In this document: piece by piece, positions 47,801 to 62,100 of the stretch
How positions within the stretch are numbered: position 1 is the first letter of the stretch
How the letters are laid out: the number at the start of each line of letters is the position of its first letter
DNA from: Wuchereria bancrofti
Lineage: Eukaryota; Nematoda; Chromadorea; Rhabditida; Onchocercidae
Assembly: GCA_005281725.1 (NCBI GenBank)
Contig: SSBO01000009.1
Coordinates: 4,414,163-4,478,162 of the forward strand
Length of the DNA: 64,000 bases
Direction: 5' to 3'
Made by a program: the position numbers and the translations under genes
Notes under the pieces: model-generated
Database searches by the model: none
What the model saw: the letters and a program-made list of their open reading frames with translations, nothing else
What the model was told of the DNA's origin: nothing

Positions 47801-50777
47801 TTTAGCATCGCTTTTTTAAACTTATTTTATTTTAGATTTCTCCAGCAAAAGCCAATACCTATATTAATAGCCGTCTGTACCATTAGTGATGTATAATTCT
47901 GGATAACTAGATCGTCTATTCCTCCTAAATATGGCCATCTTGAGCCTACTCCCCATTTTGGCTGATCAACCTGCAAAAGAATCTCATTTTTGTTGCATTT
48001 CGGGAACAATGGAACTATTCCATTGTTGAAATTAGAAAGATAAAATTTATCGATCCATATAAATCAACCCAAAATGCATTGACCTATATGCTTACACTGG
48101 AGAATCCCAAAAATAGTGTGATATATTGAAGAAGATATACTGACTCATACGTGCGCATTTTAGTTGTTTTAATTGTGTAAGGACATGAAATGTTGATAGC
48201 AAATAACCGAATTATTCTTCGTATTTGCATACAAATGGGTTGCTAATATTTAAACTATTCAAATAAACACAACGAGAATACAAACTGTTTTCTGTTAAAG
48301 TGCATAACAAGTTTACCTCAATAATAAACTTGGAACTATTCAATGGATCGTGTGACACGGCCAGTTCTAGAATAATTGCATTAACACCTGTTCTGTTCAT
48401 AATATGTGCTAACTGCTTTTCCCAGCTGTTATCCCAAGGTTTCCAGTTGCGTCCTTCCAAAACTGGCCATCCACCTAAATCGCGAAGCAGCTTTCGCATC
48501 GATGAAGCTCCCGTAGCTTCTAACTCTTCTGAAAATAAGTAAAATTTCTTCTCAGATTAAATTTTAAAAGAAAGCTCGATTTATATAACTTTTGCTTCCA
48601 AAGATATTTCATCAGTTGAGGAGGTTACACACAGACAACAAAAAGAATCCTTAATATTTTTGATTGTTATGTGAAGATTTTTTCCCTAAAAAATAATATT
48701 TCTCAAAGAATTAAAAAAATTTTGAATTTCCATTTGAAAAATTTTACTTTACAATATCCGTTTCAAAATATGTTTGAAATTTGACTTTTAACTACTTTGC
48801 TTACGGTAGACAATAATTCTAAAATTCCACTTAATCAAACCTTCATTAAGACATTTCTGATAATATTGCTTTGCGAGACGATTCCATGGTTTGTCAGCAT
48901 CAGTTACTGGAGCCTTAAAAGCACTCACTTATTACAAAATAAAAGCTCGTAAAAAATTTTTAATTACAGATAACAAGATGTAACTAAATTAAAAATGAAA
49001 TTAAATTTCTAAAACCTGCAATAATTTTCTGATTTGTTTATTGAGACGATTTTGCATATCGCTTAAAGTGTGTCTAACAGCCTTGTTAGATGGTAAATGT
49101 CTGTTGATCGGGTAATTACCACAGGCATATTCATAGAAGTCATCACAAGGGTCAACCTGAAAAAGAGACAAATAAACGATCTACTTGTATTTATGCTTAT
49201 ATAAGGAAAATACAAAAAAGTAATAGGATGCATGTGATGAATAACAAATGGACTTCATAAATTCAAATGTTTTTTCCTAATAACAAAGTATTATTCGGCA
49301 TTAGAGCTATTTTAGCAAAATAATTCTAATTTTAACCACTTGCTGGTTAAGCTTTCATGTAAATTGAGCTTTCATTCAATTTGTTGTCTTTTTTTGGGAA
49401 TCAAAAATTTTTCCAAATCATGTTTAAGTTTCAATCAATGATCGATTGGACAATGAATAATACACTGCAGTGTTTACTCAAATATAGTGGTTGTTTTTTT
49501 CTGGTTCATTATATTAGATAAGGTGATGCTGAACTTAAAATATAAGAATCACAAATCTTTCTTTATAACCAACAAAAAAGAAAAGAATTCAACCCAAACT
49601 TTCTAAAAAGTTTTCTTCGAATTCCGATTTTCAAAAAGTGCTTGACACTTTAAAATTAAGTGCATCACAGTTCAAAAGGCGGAGATTTTTCTTATCTCAT
49701 CAATCCCACAACAAGTGCGCACCTTTATCTTTTCTCAACAAATATTTATTGATTCCGAATAAAACTGGAGTTTTTCAAAATGTGAAATATTGGTCAAAAC
49801 AGTGATTCACTATTTTTTTTGAAATTTATGAAAACGATAAATCTTCATAAATCTGATATTATCTAAATTCCTAATTTTTTCTACCGATATTTTGAATACA
49901 TTTTTATGATCAATTCAATTTGATACTATCAGCAAGGAATGAAATTTCAAGAAAACAAAAAAACTTATCTTTTCGTTAAGATTACTGGCAAAGAAGCCCG
50001 AAATTTGAGCGCATTCCCTAGAAGTGCATACATAACCATTGTGATGTAATGCACTCTCGTCAATACCCACTGATAACAGATTGGCTTCCTCGAACAGATC
50101 TCTTTTTACACTACTTGGAAATGAAGAATCTGAAAAATTCCTCAAATGCTTATCAAATTTGTGAAAGATTCGCCATTACTACTGAATTCTTATTTTTGAT
50201 AGAACTCATTCTCGCATAAAGTACCCATCCTAATATATCACATGTTTGTTTGAGATTGGGTAAATATCATAAGTTATATTTTCAACTTTCAATAAAAATT
50301 TTGTCTGTTATTCAAACTTTGATATGCAAAAATCCATAGTGATGAGACACCAATTAATAATGACAATAAAATAGAGGAAAATACAAGAAGTCCGATTTCC
50401 AAGCAAGTAAAGCGAAATATACATCGCCTGAAATTGAAGCGTTTGAAGTTAATATGAAGATTTAGAAATTCTATAACTTCAGAAAATTATTTCAGCCAAT
50501 AAACATTTCTTAAAAAACATTTTCTGATCGGAATTTCAGACATTAGAATTTTTACGATTTATGATATTATTCTCTTCATACTGAACAAAATTAAACATTC
50601 AGGTAGTATAGTATAGATGACATTTTTGATAAAAGGTATTCTGCCTGCAAAACTGCAATTCTATCGTTTTGAGACTCCACAGAAAATTTTTTGATTTATT
50701 CTACAAAAGTTAAAATACAATTACCTTGATGAATTGCGATTATTCCATATGCTTCCATTTTGATCGCAATTTTTCAT
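44872..50777 (-). CDS. M13 family zinc metallopeptidase (neprilysin-like), about 800 residues
   Basis: Seventeen exons: 50725-50777, 50318-50427, 49969-50129, 49016-49156, 48841-48913, 48317-48528, 47859-47970, 47593-47772, 47356-47456, 47047-47204, 46698-46797, 46336-46516, 46004-46240, 45791-45910, 45507-45703, 45294-45395, 44872-45048; all phases agree. It is a type II membrane ectoenzyme: a 26-residue cytosolic head, a helix at about 27-52 (LLVFSSILLSLLIGVSSLWI), then the ectodomain. Landmarks: VDPCDDFYEYACGNYP, WMDEETRRRAVIKA, VDAYY, FPAGIL, zinc site GHEVSHAFDD (HExxH about 637-641), third ligand in GENIADN (E about 699, D about 703), DVHAP and the C-terminal CSIW. All catalytic residues are present, so it should be active on peptides, probably extracellular. 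The substrate-binding NAYY is DAYY here. The donor after 49969 reads AT, not GT. Confidence 0.93.
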
Positions 50778-53700
50778 CACGACACACAAAGCCACAATTT
50801 ATACAATTCAATAATATATTTAGTGATATACAAATATTTGCTTGTCATACTGATCTTTCCATTTTATTGCTATCATTGCGTGCTAATATTAACAATATCA
50901 GCTTTATAGACTGCTGAATTCAGAAATTTCTTCAATATTCTCCTTGTCGTATAATTATTGATCAAGTGTAAACGTTGCAAGTAGCATGCAGACCTGACCT
51001 GTATTCCACCGACTTATCAAAACATAAATGTAGATTTTAAGAATAAGGCTCAAAGTACATGAAATGTGTAAGAAAAATACAATCAAAAAAACGAAGGGAA
51101 AGATGTATAAGATGAATCGAATAAAAATATACAACTATACTGGTGATTTGAATTTTCAAATTGAAATAATTATCAGATTTAATAATTAGGCAAAAATGCA
51201 ATCGAATGCGAAAAATAATTTTGTAAGCTCCTTTTATAGTTAGCAGTTAGTTTTGATTTACTATACATAGAAAAAAGTCTCATGAACTTTTCAGGATAAA
51301 TTATAATTTCCCAGAATGAATTCTTTAACTATTTGAAAAATTCTTAAGTCAATGTTAAATGCTTACGAGTCAGCTAAAATTTAAACTCTCACAGATTCTG
51401 ATAAATGCATCAAAATTTTTATTGAAATTATAGACATTTTTCAAACTGACAAAACATTTTGTTCAATGACAAAATAAAATTTAAATTTGAAAATGATAGA
51501 ATATGAAGGAAAGGAATGCTTGTGTACTGGTTCTATGTTCTATGTTATATTCTATGCTACATAAACAAATTCCTATGTGTTCGTTCATTAAAACGATCTT
51601 AAATTTTAATTGACTTCTAAAGTTTACAGTCTTCTAAAGACTTCTAAATTTCAAATTTAATAATTTTCAGACATGTAGAAAAATAAATTACAGTCAATTA
51701 GAGAGCATCTAGAAAATCAGCGGATTCTACACAATTAAAAATTTTTTATTATCTAAAGTATAAAGGAGACATAATTACTTTTTGTGTTTTACTCTCTTAA
51801 TTAGAATTATTGCAGTACCTTCAGCAGTGAGAAAGTTGAGAGGATGAATAGTATCAGAGATTAGAGATTAGTATTGAATTTCTCAAATATTTAAAATAAA
51901 TCAAATGCCACTTCCTTGACGTATTAAGTGTGAATAAGTGATGATTGTTAATTCTGATGTAAAATTTCTGATTCAATTTCGACAAAAAAAATTTACCTGA
52001 ATATACACTCACTTAAGAACTTCATCTCTAACTGGCCAGTATTTAACTTATGGATAACTAAAATTTACTCTTTATCAAGTTGAGGAAAAGTGACAAAATG
52101 ATGAGATCCAGAACTAAGTAGCAGAGAACAGAGATTTTTAATCTGAATAAAGCGGATGCAATTCGAAAAAACAATGCTGCTTCTATTATGCTTACAGGAA
52201 AGCGGTACCTAACATTCATCAATTAAAAAGGTTGAAAAAACGCACAACTGACAAATTGAACTAACTTTTATCGCTAATAACGCAGCAGCTGTGCTTGGTA
52301 AATGTGTAAAATTTAAGGATTTTCTTTCAAGACTAAAAAACTGTGTTCTTGCAAAAGTTGGCTAATTGATGCAAAATTTAAAACAGCGTCTCAGAACAGA
52401 ATGTTGTAAACAAGCAACGAAATGTTTTTAGAGGTACTGAAAAATAGCTATTTAGGACACCGCACTTTTGCGAAACCTAAAGTTTCAGATTTCTTTTCCA
52501 TCTTTTTTAAGTTTTTAAGTAAAATCTTTTTAAGTAGAAGTTTGCATGACGAATCGAAAATAACGCAAATGACGAATCCAGAAATTACTAACTTTGTAAG
52601 AATATGCGACAGATGATTTAATGAGATTTCTGAGAAAGCTTAAAGATGAGACTAGCTACTTTTTCTATCTCATACACTTTAAAGTTATAAATCTGACTTT
52701 AAAAAGTCTTAAAAATCTTTTTCAACAACCAATTATCTTGCAAGGGTAAGTTTTGATTTGACACTTGGTTTGGCCTATGTTTACAACAATTTTTGCCATT
52801 TGCAAAATATGATATTCTAATTTATAAAAGTAATAATCACACTGAATTATATTTTCATCAAAATTCCACATATTTTTTTTATTAAAAAGAACGATAGTTT
52901 GATAGTAAAAGAAAAAATGAAAAGTAAAGCTTATTCAAAATAATTATAAATATCTTAAATAACTGAATCAAGACTTAATCAATATTCTAATTTTTAATCG
53001 AATTACTAGAATAAATCAGAGATTTTGCTTCTCCTTTTGATGATTCCAAAAACTCTCGACTGTTATTTAATTGTGTAAATACCTTCAAAAATAATTTTAT
53101 GGTAGCGTCAATAAGCATTTATCCGACGGTTACGAGTTGGTCGATCAAAGAAGCCAATAAATGAGAACGCCTTAATCACTTTCTTGAGAAGTAATGCAAA
53201 TGCTGATTTATGACAGCATGGATGAAATTCCACCTTCTAAGCTAGCTTAAGGCAAACAATAAAAAAATAGTTTGGCTAAATATTGGCCAACAGAGGGTGT
53301 GAAAATCCCTTCCATCTTTGTGCTAAGGCTGTGAAACTGAATCTAAAATCCATCATCACTTCAACTTCAACTAATGAGTGGACTTAGACTGTAGGAAGAC
53401 TAGAGTAAGTGGACATGAGGAAAAATTACTATTTGATTTTTCATAAAAAAAGACAATTGAAATCTTTCGAAAAGATATTCACTTTTCAAATTCAACTTTG
53501 TCAATTATACGAAGGCTGAAAATAGAGCGCATAGAAAACTTTTGGCTCATTTCTGAAGCAAAATATTTAAAAAAATAACTTTTTATATTTTAGTCTCTAC
53601 AAATACTTCGATAATTTGGAATATTTCCAAGAGTCAAAATAGGTTTTGTGATACACTGAGTTAGATCAAATTGACCGATTTATTAAAAAACTGAAATATG

Positions 53701-55703
53701 CAAAATAAAATCCGGATACCCTTCGAGAATTATTGTGGCGTTCCGAAATTTTGAAAATAATTGCTGCTGTATTCGAATAGAGCAAACCATTGATTCGCAA
53801 GTTTTTGAAAAAAAAGTATCGGCAACTCAAAAAATATTGTCCGAGTGGGACAGTGTCGAAATATATGCTTCCATTTCTTTCATTCTGAAATTTATATACT
53901 TTTTACGACTCAAAGATTAAGTTGAAATTGGGCCCGTAAAAAAGATATGATAGCAATGATATTTGATATTAACGGATCTTATTCCATCGTTCATTTTAAT
54001 TCAAAGATATTCACGGTAATACACATTTCTCATTTTTCTTCAGTAATGGTCTACTTGTTTATTAAATTCCCTAGAGAGATAGCTTGAAAACGAAGGCCAA
54101 AAAGAAAACAAAAATGGAATGTTTTGAAATTATATCTCTAGAAAATGCACCAAAATTGGGACCTTGAAAAAAATGAGTGAAAAGACATTACATTAAGTAA
54201 AATCAATAATAAAAATTTTTGTTTGAAAAATTTTATTTTTAGATAAGCAAAAATTTATGCGAAAATTTATTATGCGTAAATAAATTATTTAAAAACATAA
54301 GAAAAATTTTCAGGAACATATCTGCATATGAAGTGAAGTTAAGTTAGCACATCAAGACATTTTTAACGATCAGTTATCATTAAATGTATTCTTCAGAACG
54401 TTAACTTACCTAAACGTATAACTTTTACCATCCATTTGCACATTTTTGATTTATTTTCAGCATTTTTCAGTATTAATAATTTGGAATAAGGTTTAAGAGA
54501 TTATGAAAATAAATTGTGAATAAAGGAAATATTGTAGTACTTAATGGGGAAAATGATGATAACACTGAATGTTGCAAACAAAACAGTTAATTTATGAGGG
54601 AAGCTATTAGTCTTCTTCCAGTAAGGAATAAGAAAGCTAAGGACAAACAAATAAATATTTTGACAAAACATTTTAAAGCTTTGCCATACTTTAGTTTAGT
54701 TCTTATTCCCAGAATTAATTCTTATTCATAGAATGAAAAAGAAATTAATTTGCATAATTATCTCTGATCAGTAATAATTTATGCCGATGAGGAATAACAA
54801 ATTTCTTAACAAGTAAACAGATAAACAAAAAGAAGAAATAGTTTTCGAGCCAAATGAAAGAATTTTCAAGTCAAAATGAATGCGAAAAAAAAAGCTGACC
54901 CATATAATTTACAGTTTTGTCATATTTCATTTTTATTTAAATTGTCGTGATAACATCATTAGGAAATAGGATTTAAAATTTTAATTTTCCGGCTGGTTTT
55001 CGGAAATTGTAAAACTTCTAACGTTTAAGAAATAAAGCAGATATAAATACTGGTTGAAGTTCTTTGAAAAGTAACCATTCTTTTTTCCGAAAGAATTATC
55101 CAGTAAACACCAAATGATATGTGACAAGTAGTAAAATGTTATTTGGTGGAAAATGCTTCATTTTCTTACCCATTGCCACCGAGAACAATTTTTGAAATTT
55201 CAGGTTAAAATTTCTTTTGCCGAGAATTAGTTATTTTGTTCGTTTTTTTCGATTTGTTTTGCCTCTTGCAATCTTTTGCTGAATTCAAGTCTAATATACT
55301 TTACAGAATTTTTCTTTGCACTCAAATAATGAGACGCTTCTACAACTACTTTTTACTTCAACAGTAGCATTCTAGCCTAATGGCTTCTTCTTATTTATTT
55401 TGCAATAGTGGCTTACTTGACAATTGGATAATACAATTTTAAATTACTGTCATAAATTTGAAATCAAAACATTTTAAAAATTGACAAACAATTAGTTTTT
55501 TCTGGTTTCAATCGATTTGAAAAATTGACAAAATTTTTTTACTGCATTAATATATATCTTATAGTAGATACACTTAACTGTAACATAAAATATTAGTGGC
55601 ATCAAAAAAATAACACTTAAATTTGAATAAGATGAAGCAATTTTAAGCTCGCTAAAAGAATAGAATAATTTGCAAAAAATTTCAAAAATTATTAACTGTT
55701 CTC

Positions 55704-55925
55704 CATTATATTCCATGTGAGGTACTATGGACTACTAAAGCGCAAAGATGGAGAGCTAAAATGGACAGCGCCATCCATCTCTTTGTCAAAACACAATGAG
55801 GCACAGTTAGCGCCAAAAGTCATGCAGCGCAGCTTATAATGTCCCAGAATAGCTTCAGAGACAAGAGGCTTGAGCTGGGCATGTGGGCAATCATTAAAGT
55901 TCGTCGTAGGTTAGCTGCCAATTAG
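55704..55925 (+). pseudogene. GC-richer coding-like island with one stop codon
   Basis: One frame is open for about 70 codons apart from a single TGA at 55797-55799, and ends at TAG 55923-55925. It would read VLWTTKAQRWRAKMDSAIHL, then after the stop SQNSFRDKRLELGMWAIIKV. G+C is clearly higher than in the flanks. The basic, Trp-containing sequence could be a relic of a mobile-element or host protein, but I do not recognise it. Confidence 0.3.
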
Positions 55926-56565
55926 ACTTTTAGTAACTTGTCGAGTCGATAAATTGATTCCTTAAAACTTATTTCATCATCGAACTTTGAACCAATTCAA
56001 CAGTTACGCAATATAGTTAAATTGGAAATTGGAATCAAAATTTATCTCTTTTATAAACTCTTAAATAGTCAAAGTGGAAGTTTTGAAAAGAGATGGGACA
56101 ATACAAGAAAACAAAATGTGTTATCGGATTGAAACATTGAAGATGAATTGAGCTTGAATCAGCATCAGTGTAACAAAAATATGCGAATAGAAGAGAGATT
56201 AACTTTGATGATGAAAATTTCTCTCCTAATTTATATTATTAATAAAATTAATTAGGAGATAGCAAGCATACAACGATATTTATTTAATGACAAACATTAT
56301 CAGTGGGGAATCAGTTTTGTCCAACTTTCTCTTATATTACTTTTTGATTGTTGTATGACAAATGATCTGATTGAATTTTCTTTTCCTTCAAGGCTATCAT
56401 TCCTCAGAGGTATACTTCAGAAAACCTCTTGGCCTTCATCCAAGTCATATAATATATTTCAAATTAAAGCTGAAAAGTGCTACGAATATTAAGCTATAAT
56501 TGTTATGGATGTAACAATAGTGAAAGTAATACTACACTCTCTGAGACAATGAATTTAAACCAGTT

Positions 56566-56643
56566 AAGGTCAAAATGGATATGTATATGACGAGATAGAA
56601 CGATACTAGGGTCAAAATGCAGGTCAATGATGATCAGATGACC
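56566..56643. promoter_or_regulatory. cluster of nuclear-receptor half-sites
   Basis: AAGGTCA (56566-56572), AGGGTCA (56608-56614), AGGTCA (56621-56626) and an inverted TGACC (56639-56643) lie within 80 bases. The middle pair is a direct repeat with 6-base spacing. Function is inferred only from motif clustering. Confidence 0.25.
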
Positions 56644-59158
56644 ATTCTTATCGTTGTTCGACAGGTTGATGACGTTACACACAAGTCGGAAATGTAAATA
56701 AATGGAGAAAAATATTGTTGGATTGTAAACACAAGAAATTGATGTGAATAAGTGTGAAATTGTTTTCTTTCTGTTTCATTTCTTCAGGGCGAGTGAACAA
56801 GATTCTGCAACTAAATATTTTACATTTTCGAGATTTTTAGTACCTCTCACTGCAACCGAAGATGATGGGATTTCTTAATCTCTTAATCATTGATTTTTAT
56901 CAGTATTTTCTAGTTTTCTGACTAGTGATATCTCTGGCTTAACAAGGATCATTTTGTTCCAAAAGTTTTACAAATAAATTACTTTTACGATATTTCCCAC
57001 TTAGTTTCAAAATATGGTTATGTCCGATTGAGAAGATTACTTCTTTTACATTCAGATTATTATCCACAGAAGACGTTTAAGGAAGAAGACTTAGTCTTAT
57101 GAATTAATATTAGATTTAAAGAGCGAAATTTTTGCAGGAAAAGGACAGTGTTAATAATATCATTTTAAACAGCTTACAAGACTTGTCACTATTACATTTG
57201 GCGTGTGGCCAAATGTCATCCAAATTGTTAGCTGTCAGTAGATGAAATTAGATTAACAGCAAAGAAGACTATGTATTTATGTTTGTGATGGAGGCATGAA
57301 CATAAGTCTTTAAGTCATTTATGGTTGAATTAGGATTAAGTGCATGGCTTTCGGCTTTTGAAATATTTAATGCACATTGTTTGGTCTATCACTTTGTCAA
57401 CGTTTATAAAGCGATCTTTTACCGATGCAAAAGAGATTTTTTACTTCCGATCGTTTTTAAAATGTTAATGATTTGCCATCGCAATTTTGTTTGTTTTCGG
57501 TTAATTTCATCCAAAATTATGGAAAAATCAAAAATTGACTAAAAATGAAAACTATTAGTGAATCTGCTTATCAAACATGAAATATCACGACTTTGCTTAC
57601 AATATCTAGGACGGCTTTTCATATCATAATCATGCACCGGATTGAATTACATAACTTCGTATCCAAGAGAAACCACTCGCGGAAATCGAAACCGGTAAAG
57701 GAATTTAGTAGCAATTCTTCTGTTTTCTTTTTTTTTTTTTCACGGAGAGCAAAGTTAGTGTCTTTTCCTGTGGAAGTCATACAGTTCCACGAAGGACGTA
57801 CCAAAAGAATATCACCCGTAACTTATTAAGACGGTCAATTTCGTAAAGATTTTCGAGTCTTTGTCATGTGTTATCACTTGCTATCAGGTATTGCTAAGTG
57901 CAGTTATTAAAAAATGATAAATTTTGAGATTAGCGTATTCTACTAGAAACTTTGTAGACAAAACAGTCAGCACTAAGCAGTCGGAAATACTATTCAGGAT
58001 TCCAGGTATTAGATGGCAGGCGAAGGAATCAATCTCTTAGGAGTTTTCTCGATCTGTGATATACGGTAGGAAAGACTCATTCTTTTAATTTCTTCGCTCG
58101 ATCGAAGTTTCCTGTTTTATTTTAAGTTCATTTCATATATTCTGCTAAAGACAAAATATTTAAAGCTTTTAAATCCATTGCACTAATAACTACTGCTTTC
58201 ATTTAATAGGATTCTAAAACAGTAAATAACGTCATCCACGGCAATCAGCTTTACTCCCGAAAAACTTTTTTTGACTGAAAAAAACAATAATAGAAAGTGC
58301 AGCTGATGTTCAAAAATCATTAATCCTTTCGTCTCATAAATTTCAGTTAGCGGACCAAATTCAATTAAGTTCGAGCCATATGGATATTTTGTGGTGAACA
58401 GAAAAAGATATAGGACTTTAACTTAAATTTATGAATTGCAGTAAAGTAAATGATTTGAACAGGAAGGGAATCGTTGAAAAAGTAACAATCCAAGAAATAT
58501 GAAATATTAGGCAGGAATTCAACTTTTTTAAACTTTTAATAAAATATTAGATCTTGAAAAGTATTTTTATTGATAAATCTCAAGATTTGCTTTACACGGT
58601 CTCTTCTGTGCCCTTTCCTCCCGGGGATTCTCTTTAAATTTAACTTATCTCCAAAAAACCGTAGTCCGATCGTAATAAAAATGTTATGCTAAAATTACTA
58701 AAGCAGAAAAGAAAGCTGCTAAAAGCTATATCAGAAATGCATTTACACGTATAAACAAATCATCTAATTTTTGAAAAGTTTTTGTCATTAAGACAAATTT
58801 ATTATGCATAAAATACAGCATTAAAAAAACAGTATTAAACGTAGAATGGTTCAAAATGTATCACTATAATGCAATTTTTCCAACACCACTAATTGTGCAT
58901 TGAACTTTATGATAGGCCAATAATATGGGAACCATTGCATCTTTCCAAAATCAATTCCTCTGAAAAAATAACTTTACATAATAAAAGCATTAAAAATTAA
59001 TTCCAAAGTTCTAGAAAGGTTGCTGCAAATTACTGATACAGTCAGGACAAACCTGAAAACTTCAGCCATATAAAAATGAAATAAAATGTGAAGTAATAAA
59101 TTTACTTTCAAAACTTCAAAAATTTGACAGTCTTAGAACTAATATACAAGACAGAAAG

Positions 59159-62100
59159 TTACTGGAATGCTTCAATATCATATAAAACACGATGAGTAGA
59201 AAAGAATTTTCGTGCGGTAAAGTTGACGATATCAGGTTCCGTGTAGGAACCAATCAACAGATAGTCGAATCGTGCAAGTTGCGACGGTTCCAAATTTTCA
59301 GTTTTATTGTACCTGTATATTCACTAAAATAATTTGCAATGTTAGGAATGTGTTCCAATCAGCTTACATCTTATTATGTAAATCCTGACTTCAAAATTTT
59401 ACAAAAGCACATCAATCTTATTATTTGAAACACAACCGTATCAAAGGAAGGGAGTTATTTCATAATTCTTCATTAAATTACTTACTCCCAAGCATCATAC
59501 CATTGCAAGAATCTACTGACACCAGTTTGAGCAGCATAATTGTCGATATAGACGGAAAGTGGTTTATTTCGACTGAAATGTCGCAAATACTGAAAGAAAA
59601 TTTCGAAAAAAAAAATTTTTATAAAAACAGTGTACTCATACTATGATATTTTTCAGTAATTACTTTGTAAATTTCGCAATCCCAAGCTTTTGCGATGAAT
59701 TACGATTATCTCAACAAATTGCATTATTTTTAGGTAGCAGCAACCGATCGGTCATTCTTTTGGGGAAAAAAATGAACTAATTTGAGACGATGGAAATCAG
59801 AATAAAAAAAGAAAACTATGGTTCACGGAAAAAGTACCTGGAGAGAAGTGAGTGCTTCACCACCAGGATAATTTCTAGAACTCGCAAGTAAGAAGATGGA
59901 AGTGCCGATAACATTTACGATTAAATGTAGCACTACTCCAACGGCCAGTAACATTCCAAACATCGATTTCCAGCGATTGATCCAAATAAAAAACAAAATA
60001 CATATCCATAACACAATTTGTATAAAATCAAAGTCGACTAACGAAACCTTTCATATTTTAGTATTTATCATAAAAACGGAAAGTTTTTCAAAATGGACCT
60101 TAAATTTCTATTTATTTTGGAATAATTGGAAACTTTTTCCCACTGCTTTTCCACAGCAATTTTTATTTTTAAATCTTGAAAAAATAATGGAAAAACTTTT
60201 CTGTAATTCAAGAATTAACTTACATTCTTGCACAGAACACTGCTGAGGAAACATTAAAAAGCGGGAATGTGTAAATGATAAATCGAAGTTCTTTATGGGG
60301 AAGGAACGAATAGAAGAAGATGTAACATATAACAGGAAATAAAATTGACAATAAACGACGATCTGAAAACAAGATAACCGAGTGTTTTGCTAGTGAGTTC
60401 ATATATGTTAAATACTGGGTATATATATAATTAACAAGATTAACGATGGATTTTGAATAATGAGTTTTGACATTGTTGAATGTTCTAAAAGTCCAGAAAA
60501 CTACCTAGTTTATGATTCAATTATACACCCGGCTATATATAATCAAAACAAGAAAGAATGCAAAAGATTTTAATTACCTACCAATCAATGCACCTAAAGG
60601 TATAAGAAGAGTTGAGGCTATCATTGCCCGTGGAATCGCAGAATAAAAATACCAGAAATAAGGTTGAATCTGCAAAGAATAAAAGAATGCTGAATTTGCG
60701 GTAAAAGAAATAATTTTTTAAAATGAAATTAACTTTTTAATTTTTAAAGTATTTCGAATCCAAAAAAATATAAGTGTATGTATGACTTTCGAACCTTTAT
60801 TTATTTTAGATTCCAATAACTCTTCTTCACTTCTGGATTTATAAAAAAAATAAAATCAAAACTTATAAAAAAAGTAAGACCAAAACTTACACCATATTCG
60901 TGACTTCTATTTAATATCACATTGAACCAGAACACTTCGCCTTCAGGCCATAGCCATCGTCGCCACAAGAAAGAATCTAGTGGCACGGATATGCCTAAAT
61001 AATTTGTATCCTGCTAAACATTTTGCATGGTTAACCAAAAACTTGAGCGACCTTATTCTATTTAACCAAATTATAATATTTCAAAAGTTGATAAAAATTG
61101 AGAACATTTAAATGAGTAAATCTAATATATAAGTACAAACAAAATATATAAATGGTTAACCTAGAGTAAGCATAGCAGTCGACAAGCAATGAACAATTGC
61201 ACCATTCCAACCGAACAGGGACAGTTGGTGTGTTAAAACAGGCCATATGAAAACACAGCCATAAAACAAAATCAGTTCACATCGAAATAGTAATGTAAAA
61301 ACTGTAGCAATTCGTGCTGCACATAACCACTGTCCATCCAAAATTTTCTGGTAGGTCCAAAGTACTGCAGTTTGTAAATGACAAAAACGAAAATAAAATA
61401 GAGAAAGGACAGGGATGAAGTAATTTTGATAATTTTTAATTAGACTTAAATATTCTAATTAAGCATGAAAATCGAATGGGAGTCACAGTGGAAAAACTCT
61501 AACCTCCAAGTAAGGCAAATGTATTTGGAAGAGGCCTGGAACAGTAGAACATGAAATGGAACTGTGTTGCTACAATTAATCTGAAACTTTTTCTCCAGTT
61601 GAAGAAAAATTGAAACTTGCTAAATAAGCAATACAATTCCAGAACTTCATTCTTGAAAACTGTTTCTCGTGTTATACATCCTCTGCGAACAAAAAAGCTG
61701 AACTCTGAGATGAACTGGCATCCAAAACTATGTTACATGAAACCGCAGCATATTACCGATAACAATCTTATTAAATGTTGCAATCGATTACCAAAAACTA
61801 TCAAATTTGAAATCCAAATCGCAATGTACCTTAGAAAATCGCCTGACAATTTGCCAAACTTTTTGTCAATTTGTCGAGCAAAATGACCAAATGCGAATAG
61901 AACTGCTAGACCAAGCACAAGCCTCACTACAATGTACTCTTTAAAAAAAAAAATCACAAAACTTCAAGGAATAGCATGATGTAAATTCAAATTAATAGCA
62001 AATTGTAATAAATCGAAATATATAGATATCAGCTTGAAACGAACTGCCATACAAAATCCAGTGTTTTGCAATATAATTCCATTTGATTGCAGGAAAAAGT

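Larger units (their letters stand above)
50778..59158. other. 8.4 kb AT-rich intergenic region
   Basis: No gene recognised on either strand. Open frames at 52422, 53735, 57321 and 57593 (plus) lack splice support or known motifs. A GC-richer, coding-like island at 55736-55925 and a cluster of nuclear-receptor half-sites at 56566-56643 are described separately. Confidence 0.6.

Noticed and set aside
57321..57829. Two plus-strand frames of 73-78 codons
   Set aside because: No splice link between them, no family resemblance; one contains a poly-Phe run from a poly-T tract.
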